From contig JAQPZY010001686.1 of assembly GCA_029931535.1 (NCBI GenBank), positions 10,017,001-10,081,000 on the forward strand: a stretch of 64,000 bases of DNA. The letters are read 5' to 3'. Source of the stretch: Margaritifera margaritifera. Taxonomy: Eukaryota; Mollusca; Bivalvia; Unionida; Margaritiferidae. The notes beneath the pieces were generated by a model. The model was not told the origin of the DNA, did no database searches, and worked only from the letters and a program-made list of their open reading frames with translations. The position numbers and the translations under genes are program-made. Within the stretch, counting starts at the first letter, position 1. Each line of letters starts with the position of its first letter. Positions 47,391 through 59,559 of the stretch are shown here, piece after piece.

Positions 47391-47984
47391 CAAATGAACT
47401 GCAGTACAAATATTCCTGTTGAAAGCAATCATCTTTTTTAGGACTCTTCCAGTAAAACATATTTGGGACCCAGGGAAGACACTTTCAATGTGGATTAGTC
47501 ACCCATGTTATGCAATTTAGAATTCTGAATCATTTACATATGAAATCTATGAGTGATCAGAGTATCCTGGCATATACTAAGCTGCCTTCCCTGGGTACCA
47601 TGTATGTTTAAAGGGAACAGCCCTTATGTGACAGAATTTGGAGCTTTTTAGATTCTAATGTGGCTTTTCTCTGGATTGCCAGTACATCCACATTGTAAAA
47701 ATTGCACCTGTTTGTTTAGATAGGAATTCAGGGAGCGATAGAGACACACACACTCACACACACTTAGATGCGTATACACAATCGGACAAAAAAACATTTC
47801 TGCCCTTTGAAAATTTAATCTTGATTTGAGTGACAATTGTATCTGAGCTGATATATGTTCCAAGTACACATTCTTGTATTTTTTCATAAAAGAAACTTAA
47901 AGCATCTCACCTGCAAATTATTGTCCCCCGTCTGTATGAAGAAAAACTGTGGACATAATATCAGCATTTCCATCCATCACACTA

Positions 47985-48685
47985 TCATTTCTGTTCCTTA
48001 ACTTTAAAGCTGCTTGAGATTAAACAATGAAACTTGGTATACTTAAACACCATCTCTGGAAGGTATGTTGCATCCCTCATTGTGGGATCCTATCTTCAAA
48101 GTCAAGGTCACAGCTCAATAATTTACATTTTCATCACACTTTTCCTTCCACTCCATAGCTTAAAAGCCGTTTGAGATTAGGATATGAAACTTGGTATATT
48201 TGTACACCATCACTAGAAGGTGTGTCTTATACTACATTGGGGGGGGGGGGGGTCCAATCTTCGAGGTCAAGGTCACAACTCAATATTTTCAATTTTCCAT
48301 AACCCTTTCCCATCCTCTCAATAACTTTAAAGTTGTCTGAGGTTAATGGATAAAACTTGGTATACTTATACATGATCACTAGAAGGTGTGTTGCATACCA
48401 CAGGTAGGGAGGTGCTATCTTCAAGGTTAAAGTCACGGCACAGTATTTTCTTTTCCATTACACTTTCCCTTCCACTTTATAACTTTAAAGCTGTTTGAGA
48501 TAAAGGGATAAAACTTGGTATACTTGTACATCATCACTAGAAGGTGTGTTGTGCTCCACATTGGGGATGTTATTTTCAAGGTCAAGGTTGCAGCTCAATA
48601 TTTGAAGTTTTCCGTCTGTCTTTCCCTTCCATTCTGTAATTATACAGCCTTTTGAGATTAAGGGATAATGACTTACCAGGGTAGG
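47985..48685. repeat. About 160-bp tandem repeat, four to five copies
   Basis: The block gaaacttggtatactt recurs at about 48029, 48187, 48352 and 48509. Each unit also has aactttaaagctgtttgaga, catcactagaaggtgtgttg, tcaaggtcaaggtcacagct and cacttttcccttccac. The AAGGTCA block relates it loosely to the family at 29.0 kb. Confidence 0.88.
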
Positions 48686-49232
48686 TGCAGCAAAAACATT
48701 CACTGTATTTGCTTATTTGATAATATATTCTATCCTTTCAGACATAGGTAAGGCTGCAATGTTTCACATGTAAACTGCTTGGTTTAGTGTGCCGCCTGGA
48801 AACATTTACAAAATTGGTGACCGTGTAATTGAACATGCATGTGATGTATCTGGATTTAGCTGATACACATGTCCAGGCAGTACATCTGGTTGCATTCACT
48901 TTGTTTTTTCATTATATACATATATATAGCAGTGCCAAACACTATCATTATGATCCAAGGATGTTTTACCTAAATTGTCAGATATATCTAACAAAGATAT
49001 GTCTTACAAATTGAATCCTGTCATAATAAGAGGCAAAAGACATAAACCAAATTAAACAATTGCAGGTTGGGCAATGTACAAAATGTGCATTGTTATTTGC
49101 TTGCATATAAATAACTGCCATCTATAAATCTAACATGCAGATCAGGAGTAAAGTTAAGTTTTGAATTGGTTTGATTAAACAGCGTTGTTTTGGTTATTGT
49201 ATACTATGTAAAGGTTTAAAAATGTTGGTAAA

Positions 49233-49328
49233 CATTGCAGTCTAAGACATAGGTACATTGAACTATCTTGTGTATTTTTACATTGCAGCCTAAGACATAG
49301 GTACATTGAACTATCTTGTGTATTTTTA
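49233..49328. repeat. 48-bp tandem duplication with duplicated acceptor-like site
   Basis: Two copies (49233-49280, 49281-49328) of cattgcagtctaagacatag and gtacattgaactatcttgtg, tattttta. Each carries ttgcag or ttgcagcc, a splice-acceptor-like motif, upstream of the true acceptor at 49344. Confidence 0.93.
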
Positions 49329-49344
49329 TGTCATTTTTCTTCAG

Positions 49345-49556
49345 GCAAGAAATCTCCTGTGGCTGGAGATGATGATGAAGCTATAAATACGTACGATTAT
49401 GATGACAGTTTTATCGATGATAATCCTGGCCAAGGTGGCAATGAATCAGGAAGTCAGTATTCGGATGAGGAGGAGGAGGAGGAGGATCTTAGTCATTTGA
49501 GAAAAGAAGCCAAGCAGTTCATGAAAAACGAAAAAATTGCCCAGAAAGTGAAATGA
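49345..49556 (+). CDS. APLF: APLF-like terminal exon, acidic histone-binding tail
   Basis: Encodes residues 460-529 and the TGA at 49554-49556; acceptor ttcttcag, phase 1. After GKKSPVAG come DDDEAINTYDYDDSFIDDNP, then SGSQYSDEEEEEEDLSHL and RKEAKQFMKNEK. The Y-D-x-x-D-S-F-x-D-D core, the acidic run and the L-x-K-E-A-K-x-F-M-K end are the hallmarks of the APLF acidic domain, which binds H2A-H2B and core histones as a chaperone during end joining. The aromatic position filled by Trp in vertebrates after the acidic core is occupied here by Tyr in SQYSDEE. The basic tail extends about seven residues past the usual end. Confidence 0.93.
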
Positions 49557-52550
49557 AATGGAAGTGTCAGATTCAAATACAGGATTAGGCAGCTAGACGT
49601 GTTGAGGACTGATGAAAAAATAACTAAGCTTGTCTCTAACAAAAATATACCATTTCATTGCTTGATGTTAAAGATGTAGTGCTGGATAGGGAGAATAACA
49701 AAGGTGATTATTCCAAGCACTTTGATCAAGATATGCTGCAGTATAAGTTTCAGATTGAACTTTTTTCATCAGAATGGTTTAATTATGACAATTTCATCGG
49801 TCTGTTACAAGACTTTTGTATTTTCTCCATGTTTTTTTCAAACACTATTTGTTTAAGGACACCAAGATTTTTTGGCCAAAGTCATATTTCTTGCCTTGTA
49901 ATGTTCAGACATTGATTTAGAAGAATTTTATTTATGTATATGTTTTTGGACACAAATGCAGGCCTTTCAGTGATAAGACAAGATAGACAAATAATGCTCT
50001 CAGAATGTTGGGGGAATAGCTTGCTTGTAATAGAAAATATCTTTCGTAAGTTACATGTAGGATCCAAATTGGCAAAAATTGGGAGAACCACATTTCACTA
50101 TTCATTAGCTCACTGACACTGATATAATGAATAACATCTGGCAAATCAAATTACTCATCTGTGGATACAAAAATCTCAGATGTAAGGGATTAGAAGACCC
50201 TTTATTAAAAGAGATAAGCATTTAAGTGAGTGTCTTCATCACGAGGAGTTTGTTTAATATCTCCATTGTGGATAATACTAAAACCTGCACCCGAGCACGT
50301 ACCAGTCAATATCTAGGCATTGATTTCATGTATAAAAAAAAAAAATAGCAACAAAAAAAGTAATTTTTTTTCTCATGTGTTTTATATATTATGAATTTTT
50401 CATTATTCGAATAGAACTTAGTTTGCTATTGCTGGAATCAGTATGTGATCAGATGCAAGTATTAAGCAAAATTTTAGAGATGAAGACTTTCATATTAATG
50501 TTTTCCTCCTTTAAATAGGGGTGGACCATTCTTCTTCTGCTTTTACCATTGATATTTTCTATTTGCAGGTGAGTAACATAGTTTTATACAAATGCTATTT
50601 GTTATATCAGTGTCTGTGACATAATTAATGGTTAAACATGGTTCTCCCAATTTTCAACAATTTAAATCGTAAATCTAACTTTTTGTTTGCATGTTTTCGG
50701 TCACTGAATGTAATATTTTAAGATGTTATCAGAGAGAGAAACAAGTAATAATATTTTGCCATCCGAAGACATGTAGAAAATACAGTAGATTTGGCCACAA
50801 TTTTGGGGACTAGATTTAATTAAAATTTTATCAATTAGATGTCTTTGTTACTCATTGCTTGTTATGTCATTTTAGTACTCTCTATTTAGAAGAACTAACT
50901 CACAACAATGCATTGTAGCTGTCATGCATGCTCATACACAGAAGCATGTTTAAGATCAAGTCCATATGTCATATAACAAACAGAGTATAATGTAATTTGT
51001 CTCAAATTTGTGATTTGTTATACAAATTCAAAATATGTCAATCTCATGTCACCTATATAACAAGCTTTTGTTTTCGATACCATATAATATTTGTATTAAT
51101 GCACATAATCTATTTCAGCTTTGTAGGAGAGCTTTCAGTGCTTATTTTCTTTTCTATAGTTTTTTTTAACAGCTTTTTTTTTTTTTTTGTGCGTAGCTCA
51201 GCTTTTGTCGGAATTTTGTGAAGCACATAATCATAGAAAAGTGAGACATATATCTTCCTTTTCTTATTGAATCACCATCAACAGTTTTGCTATGGTCTTG
51301 GTTCAAGTTTTTCATTTGCTTAGATCTTTTTAACCACTTCATGGATTCTGTTTAAACTTGGGAAGTCTCGTTATGAAGGAAAGACAATTAATTGTGTGAC
51401 AAATGTGCACACCCCATTTGAACTTGGGGTCAAGGATACATGGATTACAGCAGTGCTTTGAGCATGGGCACAATATGCAGGACATAGCCTTCATGTTTAA
51501 CAAATCAACATGCCCCGCCTCAGGTCCTCCTGTTGGATCTAGTTGTCTCAACACGTTCACATCATCAGATAGTACATTTCAAACCAGATCAAAACATGTT
51601 GACTTCTTTTCAGTTTTGACAGCTGACACTAAAAGAAAGGATAAATATATTTGTGCTGAAAATGAGTAAAAGACACATTATATAACAATGTCGTGGGAGT
51701 AGAGACTTATTTCTTAATACTATTTTCTCTATGAAGGAATTTTTGACCCATATTAAACATACGAAGCGATTCATGAATGGTAGGTTGCAGGTTATAATCC
51801 TGCCAAAACCAGTCCAAGTTGACTGCCATGGTTTGTCTTTGGCACTTTACTACTGTTGCTTCAGCACTAAGTAGTCATTCATATGCTGAGATTACTTTAA
51901 TCAGCCAATGTGTCCTTACATCCAGATTGTAAACAATATACACATTTCACTTGATTGATTGGCCATCAGTCATCAGAGCATAGTTTCAGATTCATTAAGA
52001 ACTATGCTGGGCTAGAATTTTGTGCTAATGCAGCCATTATACACATATTCTTACCTTCCGTAAAAGTACTATTTAAACTGTTTTAAAACTTTTGAATTCA
52101 ATGTATCTGCATTTAGTGTAAAAACCAGGCATTACATTGAGCTATATATAGATCATAAAATAGATATTGACCATAAATGTAAATATTGCATGTTTGCTTA
52201 CCTTCCATTAATTGGTCTAATATGTTCTAGATTTTAAATTTTTTTAATTGAAATTGTCATTTGTGTGAAAACTTTTATAATCATTGGTCCTCAGTGCTTT
52301 GATGCTTATAAAGGATCATGGTCTTTGGAGTTAGTTCATTTGTACAGTTTACTGACATATCATGGCATTTGTACATCTTACATCAGTCAGTCACTTTCGA
52401 TATGTACAGAGTAAAATACATTATGTATTGGTGCATGGCTTTGTACATTCTACAATGACAGTATCATTTGTTTGAACTGAGATGCAAAATATATCTGCAT
52501 TGTACTTTGTCATTGTAATTATTTAGAATAAAAATACAAACTGTAGTTTG
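49557..52550 (+). other. Putative APLF 3' UTR
   Basis: Noncoding sequence after the stop. The first canonical AATAAA I find is at 52527-52532, followed within 30 bases by a T-rich stretch, which would give a 3' UTR of about 3 kb. A variant hexamer nearer the stop could be used instead, so the end is uncertain. No other gene is seen. Confidence 0.35.
52527..52532 (+). terminator. Candidate polyadenylation signal AATAAA
   Basis: Canonical hexamer with downstream GT- and T-rich sequence (gtagtttgac, ttattttatttc). Only positional support. Confidence 0.3.
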
Positions 52551-52675
52551 ACAATTTGTACTTATTTTATTTCAAGCCTGCATTTAGCAGATGGTGAGAC
52601 ATGGGTATCACTTTTCTGGCAAGGGCAGAGAAGGTGTTGTCAATGTTAGGGTTTTTGGTTAAAGTTTTTCTTAAA

Positions 52676-52862
52676 GTTTTTGAAAGTCATACACAATTGG
52701 GCTACATCATGGTATTGTTTGCAGGTGAGACATTAAGTTTCTGAAAGTCATATACAATTGGGATATATCATGGTATTGTTTGCAGGTGAGACATTAAGTT
52801 TCTGAAAGTTTTACAATAGGGATACATCATGGTATTGTTTGCAGGTGAGACATTAAGTTTCA
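52676..52862. repeat. About 60-bp tandem repeat, three copies
   Basis: The block catggtattgtttgcaggtg with agacattaagtttctgaaag recurs three times; the ggtattg starts are 52711, 52772 and 52831. Confidence 0.93.
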
Positions 52863-52947
52863 TAGCATCCTAGTTTATAGTTACTGTGTGGACATTAAAG
52901 ATGATTGTATAACATCTAGGTATTTGACTGTTGATATAAACTGACAT

Positions 52948-53035
52948 TCGAAAAGTGTCAAAAAATCTAATAATGAGGTCATAGGTTGCTGTGACGAGTC
53001 AAATGTTAAGCTCAAGATCAGGGCCATTTCATAGA
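52948..53035. repeat. Dispersed repeat, copy 2
   Basis: Matches 47284-47390 in the same orientation. Confidence 0.85.
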
Positions 53036-53537
53036 AACATAAGAGCTGTACTCTATCAACAGATGTTCTTAAATACAGAAATTAATAAAACTGCTCATGG
53101 TTGAAGAACACATTCTCTTTTTAAATATTTCAAGAAAAAAAATAAGATGCTTACTGAAATATTCTCTCGAAGCATTCTAATGTTTAAAATGTGAAGTCTG
53201 TTTAGGTTATTTTTGGCAATTTCTGATGTATTTATAATATTTTATATTATTTTGTAAGTTTTATAACATAAATGCTTGTTCTATAGCATGTTTATATTTC
53301 AAAACTTCTTTGTCATTATCTAATAGTAAACAGTCATAATGACAAAATGGTGATGTCAAAATCACATTGTATTTATCACTATACTCAAGCTTGATGCAGT
53401 GTATGACATAATTATATTGATCTGTACGTGATGAGTTGCAGAGTAAATGCAAATATGACACCAGCAAACATCTTTAAGATTCATCACACAAAAAAAAAAT
53501 ATCTCACAAAATCAAACCCTGACTTGACCTAAAATTC

Positions 53538-53700
53538 TGATGTCTGATAGGCTAATGTCAATTCACCGACCAATAATATATCTGGTTGGCTAATGTAAAA
53601 TCACTAACCAATCAGATGTGTGATTAGCTAATGTTAAATCAGTTACCAATCAGATATCTGACTGACTAATGTCAAATCACTGACCAATCAGATGTCAGAT
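53538..53700. repeat. About 45-bp tandem repeat with CCAAT motifs, four copies
   Basis: Units of the form ctgactaatgtcaaatcact then gaccaatcagatgt. Three contain CCAATCAGAT and one CCAATAATAT. Moderately diverged. Confidence 0.85.
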
Positions 53701-55270
53701 TTTTTAGTTGAGTATCAGTTCAAGTGTGAGAAGTTTTTGTATTAAGAATTCAACAGTATATTTGAGTATGTTTTGACTATGCTAAGAAATATATACTGAA
53801 GGTTAGTCCGAGTCAGATGTGTAAATTTTGCAGGTAGCATCTGTCAGTAAACTATCACATACCATAATTCCAGTGAATCCCTGTGAATCCAATCACAAGT
53901 GCAAAGTGAATCATTAATTACCTGTACTTGGATTAGCTGTGACTGGATGGATGGAAAAAAGTATGTGGGCCACCTATGGTAGTTTTCACTATATAACATA
54001 TACAATTTCAATTTATAACTTTGACAGTTTCATGTGCAGTTTTCATGAGAATCTTCATCATATGCTTTAATGTGCTGTGTCACCAGAAAAACACCTTGAT
54101 CAATGACATTCCAAATTTTTGAATCAAACCCAAACATCTATGCAGATTAAAGAATATGTTTTGACATGATGCTTATGAATTTCATTTTGCAGTCTACTTA
54201 CAGTCCTTTTAAAACCACTTCCTACATCAGAAAAATGGATTCCTTGTAGATGTTCTGAAATTGTGTGTAATATTATAGCAGCAGCAAAGAATCATCCAGC
54301 TACAATGGGACATGTATAGTGCTGATCCAGTTCTGTACATTAATGCTCTGGCCATATTCTATGAAAGGGAGATAGTGTTACCTATGGATTATGTCCATCC
54401 ATCCAGTATTTATGCCTGTGCATCACCAATTTTGTTTGAGCTGAATAACTTTTAACCTTTTACCTCATAGTGTCTGTTACTGTATAGGCTGTTGAAACAC
54501 ATGTGCCAAAGCCACTGTGTGTAGTGTGGTATAAATAGAACACCCGTTACCTAAATGACTCTTTTCGATTAGGCCTGCCTGTATAATTTAGACCAGTGTA
54601 GTATATGTTAAGTTCAAAATAAATGTTAACCATTTTACCTTTTTTTGGACATATTTGTAATCTATAGATAGGTTTAAGATTAAAATCTGATCATTGTAGT
54701 TGTGTAATTATTTTTCCGGAAGAATTTTGTATATGCTTTAAAATCCTATGAGAACTCATTCACCATCAAGTCAGTGAAGCCATGTGACCAACCGTAGCTG
54801 ATTTCAGCCTTTAAATCTACCAGTTCGTTGTCTACATCTGTATCACTAAATCATCCAAATTTGATAAATTATCAAAAATCAGTGCTGCCTACATCGATAT
54901 CACAGCCTGTATCTGACTTATTGAAGTCTTCATAGTCATAATTCTAATCATCCAAACTCGAGAAAGTGCTGAAATGAAATCCATGGCCCCCATTTTGGAT
55001 AATGGAGAATCTGACCCTGTTACATTAAATAGCAGATTGCGACTATAGCTGAAATAGCAACCACGTGATGTGATGTAATGGTCATTGTAGTTTCTAAGAA
55101 GAAGTTTTCCCCAAAGGTGATGCAGGGTTATTTATAAAGAATATGTATATAAATTTTGATGTTCAACTATTTCCATCCAGATTTAACAAAGTTATAACCC
55201 CTGTTTTATTTGGAATTTTAATGTTGCATCTTGAATCAAACAATTATAACATATTTTCTGGAGCATCCAT
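53701..55270. other. Intergenic sequence, nothing recognised
   Basis: AT-rich, no coding signal. Another AATAAA lies at 54618-54623. No repeats other than simple low-complexity runs are seen. Confidence 0.5.
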
Positions 55271-55271
55271 G

Positions 55272-55655
55272 TCATCTGGACATTTATTGTAGTCACCTGA
55301 TCTAAGAAGATATCTGGACATTTATTTTAGTCACCTGATCTAAGAAGATCTCTAGACATTTATTTTAGTCACCTGATCTAAGAAGATATCTGGACATTTA
55401 TTGTAGTCACCTGATCTAAGAAGATATCTGGACATTTATTTTAGTCACCTGATCTAAGAAGATCTCTAGACATTTATTTTAGTCACCTGATCTAAGAAGA
55501 TCTCTAGACATTTATTTTAGTCACCTGATCTAAGAAGATATCTGGACATTTATTTTAGTCACCTGATCTAAGAAGATATCTGGACATTTATTGTAGTCAC
55601 CTGATCTAAGAAGATATCTGGACATTTATTTTAGTCACCTGATCTAAGAAGATAT
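55272..55655. repeat. 38-bp minisatellite, about ten copies
   Basis: Unit tatctggacatttattttag then tcacctgatctaagaaga, repeated head to tail with two main variants (tatctgg or tctctag; tttag or tgtag). Confidence 0.96.
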
Positions 55656-57600
55656 CCATAGTGAACATATTTTACTGTTTCCTGGCATTTCTCTATACAC
55701 CAGTTACACTGTGCTGGTTATGTCAATCTCAAACCACATTAGCCTGTAATGAAGTGATAATCTTTTTCCTGTTAAATCATAAAGTCACGCATGTTTGCAA
55801 AATATGTCACTATGTACTACTTTCCCTTAACTTGGATAAGAATGGAATGAACATCCAAAGTTACTAGATAATAGACAAAGATTTATACACCATTCCCTTG
55901 TTTTAGTGTGCCTGGATAACATGTGGACCCGCTTATAACATGGGGCAGGTGTGGATTCCATTTTTTCTTATAGAAAATATCCTGGAAAACAGGCCCTAAT
56001 TTTCAAAATGTAAATAAAATCCTGATCAAACTTGGTAAATGAAACCTTGATATATCGTTCATTTTATCATTGAAAACTGTGGTTAGTGCACAGAAATTTG
56101 GAATCAACAACATGAAATTCACAACTTTTCATAAAAAGTCATATATTTTTTAAAATTTTCTATCAAAAAATTCTCAGGACACTAAATAATAATATACAAC
56201 ACAATATCAATCAATGAAAATGTTGGCAACACTTTAAGAATAAATCTTGTAAAGCGAAATTCGTGTTTCAGTTTTATCTTTACATTTGGTTTCAATGTAA
56301 TAATCATAAAGGTGATATACCCTCTTGTATTCAAACATGAAAAGTGTCAATCGACTGTCAAAGTGTTGCCCACTAGCATTTCTGTGAGAACCTAATTAAG
56401 TGGTGACTGTGTTTTGACCTGTGACTTACAGAAGTGTTTGTTGTATTGTTACAATCAATTAAAAGTAGACCTGCTCTGTATTATCATGTTAATTACATCT
56501 TTTGTATCAAATCGAGTAAAGGGAGTCGAATATAATAAGTTCAAAGGCATGCAAATCCTACCTGCATAAGAGCTAGCAGTCATTGTTGTGAGCCAAGTCA
56601 ACTCATTTCAATTGACCAAACACTGTTTTAAATATTATTATGTCACTAATATCATTAAAATATCTAACATTAATCGGTGGTTTATTCATACTTGTGCAAA
56701 TGTGATCAAGGATAGCAAGGGAACCAAGCGAAAGGGGTACTTGGTGCATGAAAAGCTTAGTTTCATGGATAGGGTTCATTATGGAGATGCAAAGTTTGTT
56801 GTGAACTTAAAATTCCCAAATCAGAAGTTTGCTCAAGGATGAGCAGATATTTTGCAATTACTTTCAAAGAAATCACAGCATCAGTATTTTACTAAAAGAA
56901 CAATAATGAAAATCAAGTTTCAATATCGTTTCTTTAAATAAATGATCTAGTTCTGCTCTGAATCAGCAATAACACTAGCATGTATCCACATTTACATGCA
57001 AAAGCAGTGACATAATACACCATGTTTTTGCTATTACATGTGATGTGTGTTGAAACCTCTTGGAGAAAGAGTTTTAACAATCTTTGAAAGATTTTTCATC
57101 TTGAAAATAAAGGTAATTTATACAGAAAAGAGAACTCGTTAGAAAATTTATTTATTGACAATTATTCCAAGCACTATTATAAAACATGTATTCAACCATT
57201 TAACCACCCACACACACATGCACATTCTATCTTCTCACTGTCAATGTCCTTCACTTTCTTAATATTTCAGAGGTACCTCAGTAACTTATGCCCATGCTTA
57301 TGCTGCAAGCTTTGTTTTTGGACCCCGTTGTGCATGACTTATTGTGGGAAAAGTGTACCAGGAAAATAATCTGGTGTTTAAACTTGTGACAGCATTATTG
57401 CTATTTAATGCCAACTATGATAATTATAACAAGGGTTCAAGTCTTTAGTAAGCAACATGACCAAAGTTTTGAACTTAGCTGTCGAATCATGCAGCTATGG
57501 AAAACACATCTATGGAGAGATTTGGGTGAGTGTCTGGGTCAGAAATCAGTTCAGAACCATCAAAACAACAAATAGTAAAATGCAGGAAGTGACATGGTGT
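55656..57600. other. Intergenic sequence, nothing recognised
   Basis: A short open frame at 56588-56842 (84 codons) has no recognisable family and no splice support. No other structure is seen. Confidence 0.5.
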
Positions 57601-58260
57601 AATAATAATACACAGCAGCCATATTGAAAATCTTGCTGTCGCTACTCCACCTGAACAGAAAGTCATACTGTCATGGGGTTTTCACCAGAAAACTTCTTAT
57701 GCTATCCAGTTGGTCCTAAATGAAAATGATGCTGATCTTACATCCAATAATGCCACTAATGCAGCCATCTTGAACCTTGCTACTCCTCCTGAATGGATGG
57801 TCATATTTACTTGGGGTTTTCACTGAGAGACTTTGTATGATGACTAGTTGGTTCAAAATGCAGATAGTGCCAATATTACATCCAATATAGCAGCCATGAT
57901 GGCCATCTTGAAAATCTTATTATAGCTACTCCTTGTGAATTTATGGTCTTATTGACACGGAGTTTTCGCTTAAAGACTTCTTATGATGTCTCGTTGGTTC
58001 TTAATGAAAATGGTGCCTCTTTGACGTTCAATATGGCCACTAAGGTGGCCATCTTGAAAATCTTGTTATTGTTACTCCTGAGCAGACGGTCATTCCAAAA
58101 TGGGGCTTTCACAAAAAGACTTCTTGTGATGTCAAGTTAGTCTTAATTAAAAATGTTGCTGATCAATGATGGCCATCTGGAAAATTTTGTTATTACTACT
58201 CCTCTTGAAGGGATGGTTCTGTCAATATGGGGTTTTCACTAAAACACTTCTCTGATGCCA
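57600..58260 (+). repeat. ATGGCC-type degenerate repeat, copy in + orientation
   Basis: Units begin agttggtcctaaatgaaaat (near 57710, 57848, 57993) with gccatcttgaaaatcttatt and ggggttttcactgagagact between. Same family as 9480-10560. Confidence 0.88.
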
Positions 58261-58379
58261 ATGTGACCTCCCAAAATTATTTTAAAAAATCTCGTAATGG
58301 CTACTTCTCTTAAATTAATAGACAAAAACCTTCTTTCTCTCAATATATAGTTATACCAATATTAAAACAAATCCCTCAA

Positions 58380-59515
58380 AGGCTCTGATGCTCTAATGGT
58401 CAAAAAGAATTTCCAAGAATCCAAGATAAGGCCATTTCTTATTTTTAACTGCCGAGTGTTGAAACTCTGGTGGCTATATTGGCTGTAAGATCGGCACCAT
58501 TTTCATTAAGAACCAACTATATGCCATGAGAAGTCTTTTTGGTGAAAAAACCCATGGTGATATGACAAGCCATTTGGGAGAAGCAGCAATAACAAGATTT
58601 TCAAGCTAGCTGTTGTGACAGCTATATTGGATGTCAGATCGTCACCATTTCTGTTTAGGACCAACTCAATATCATAAGAAGTCTTTTGGTGAAAAACCCC
58701 ATGCTCATTCGACCATCCATGGAGGAGTAGCAATAATATTTTCAAGATGGCCATCATGGTGGCTATATTACATGTCAGATCAGCAGCATTTTCATTTAGG
58801 ACTAACTAGACATCATAAGAAGTCTTGGTAAAAACACAGTGCTGATATGACTTTCTGTTTAGGAGTAACAATAACAAGATTTTCAAGATGGCTGCCATGG
58901 TGTCAATATTGGATGTTGGATCAGCACCAATTTCATTTAGGACCAACTAGACATCATAAAGTCTTTTGCTGAAAGCCCCATGTCAATATGCCCATCCATT
59001 CATGAGGATAAGTTCAAGATGGCCACCATAGCAGTCATACTGGAGGCTAGATCAACACCATTTTCATTTAGGACCACTTAGACATCATAAGAAGTATTTC
59101 TGTGAAACCTCATGTGAACAAGACCATCCATTATGGAGGAGTGGCAATAACAAGATTTTCAAAAATAGCTACCATGGCAGCCATATTGGATGTCAGATTA
59201 GCACCATTTTTATTTAGGACCAACTAGACATCACACAAAATCTTTTAGTAAAAACCCCATGTCAATATGACCATCAGTTCAGGAAGAGAAGCTGTAACAA
59301 GATTTAAAAAATGGCCACCATGGCAGCCATATTAGAGCACAGATTGGCACCATTTTCATTAAAACCAACGTAACATCATAAAAAGTCTTTTAGTGAAAAC
59401 CCCATGTGAATAAGACCATCTGTTTAGAGTAGTAGCAATAACAAGATTTTCAAAATGACTTTCATCGTGGCCATACTGGATGTCCAAGGAGCACCATATT
59501 CATTTAGGACCAAAA
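58380..59515 (-). repeat. ATGGCC-type degenerate repeat, copy in - orientation
   Basis: The inverted tail (tgatgctctaatggtcaaaa, 58386-58405) is followed by about eight inverted units (ttcatttaggaccaactaga, gcagccatattggatgtcag, aacaagattttcaagatggc). Together with 57600-58260 and 59560-60420 it makes large inverted repeats. Confidence 0.88.
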
Positions 59516-59559
59516 AGACTTGGGGATGAATGTGTCTAAAAAGTTTGGTGGCAATCCTG

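Larger units (their letters stand above)
46655..49344 (+). other. APLF intron (2,690 bp)
   Basis: Phase 1, GT-AG. Contains a hairpin element, one copy of a dispersed repeat, a CA-rich stretch (47743-47763), a 160-bp tandem repeat, a run of 14 G (48239-48252) and, just before the acceptor, a 48-bp duplication. No gene is seen. Confidence 0.75.

Noticed and set aside
51780..51880. B-box-like sequence (gcaggttataatcctgcc), possible SINE
   Set aside because: No A box at the right distance and no tail; also fits a chance hairpin.
56588..56842. Open frame of 84 codons with a charged C-terminal half
   Set aside because: No family recognised and no supporting context; could be a decayed exon but this cannot be supported.
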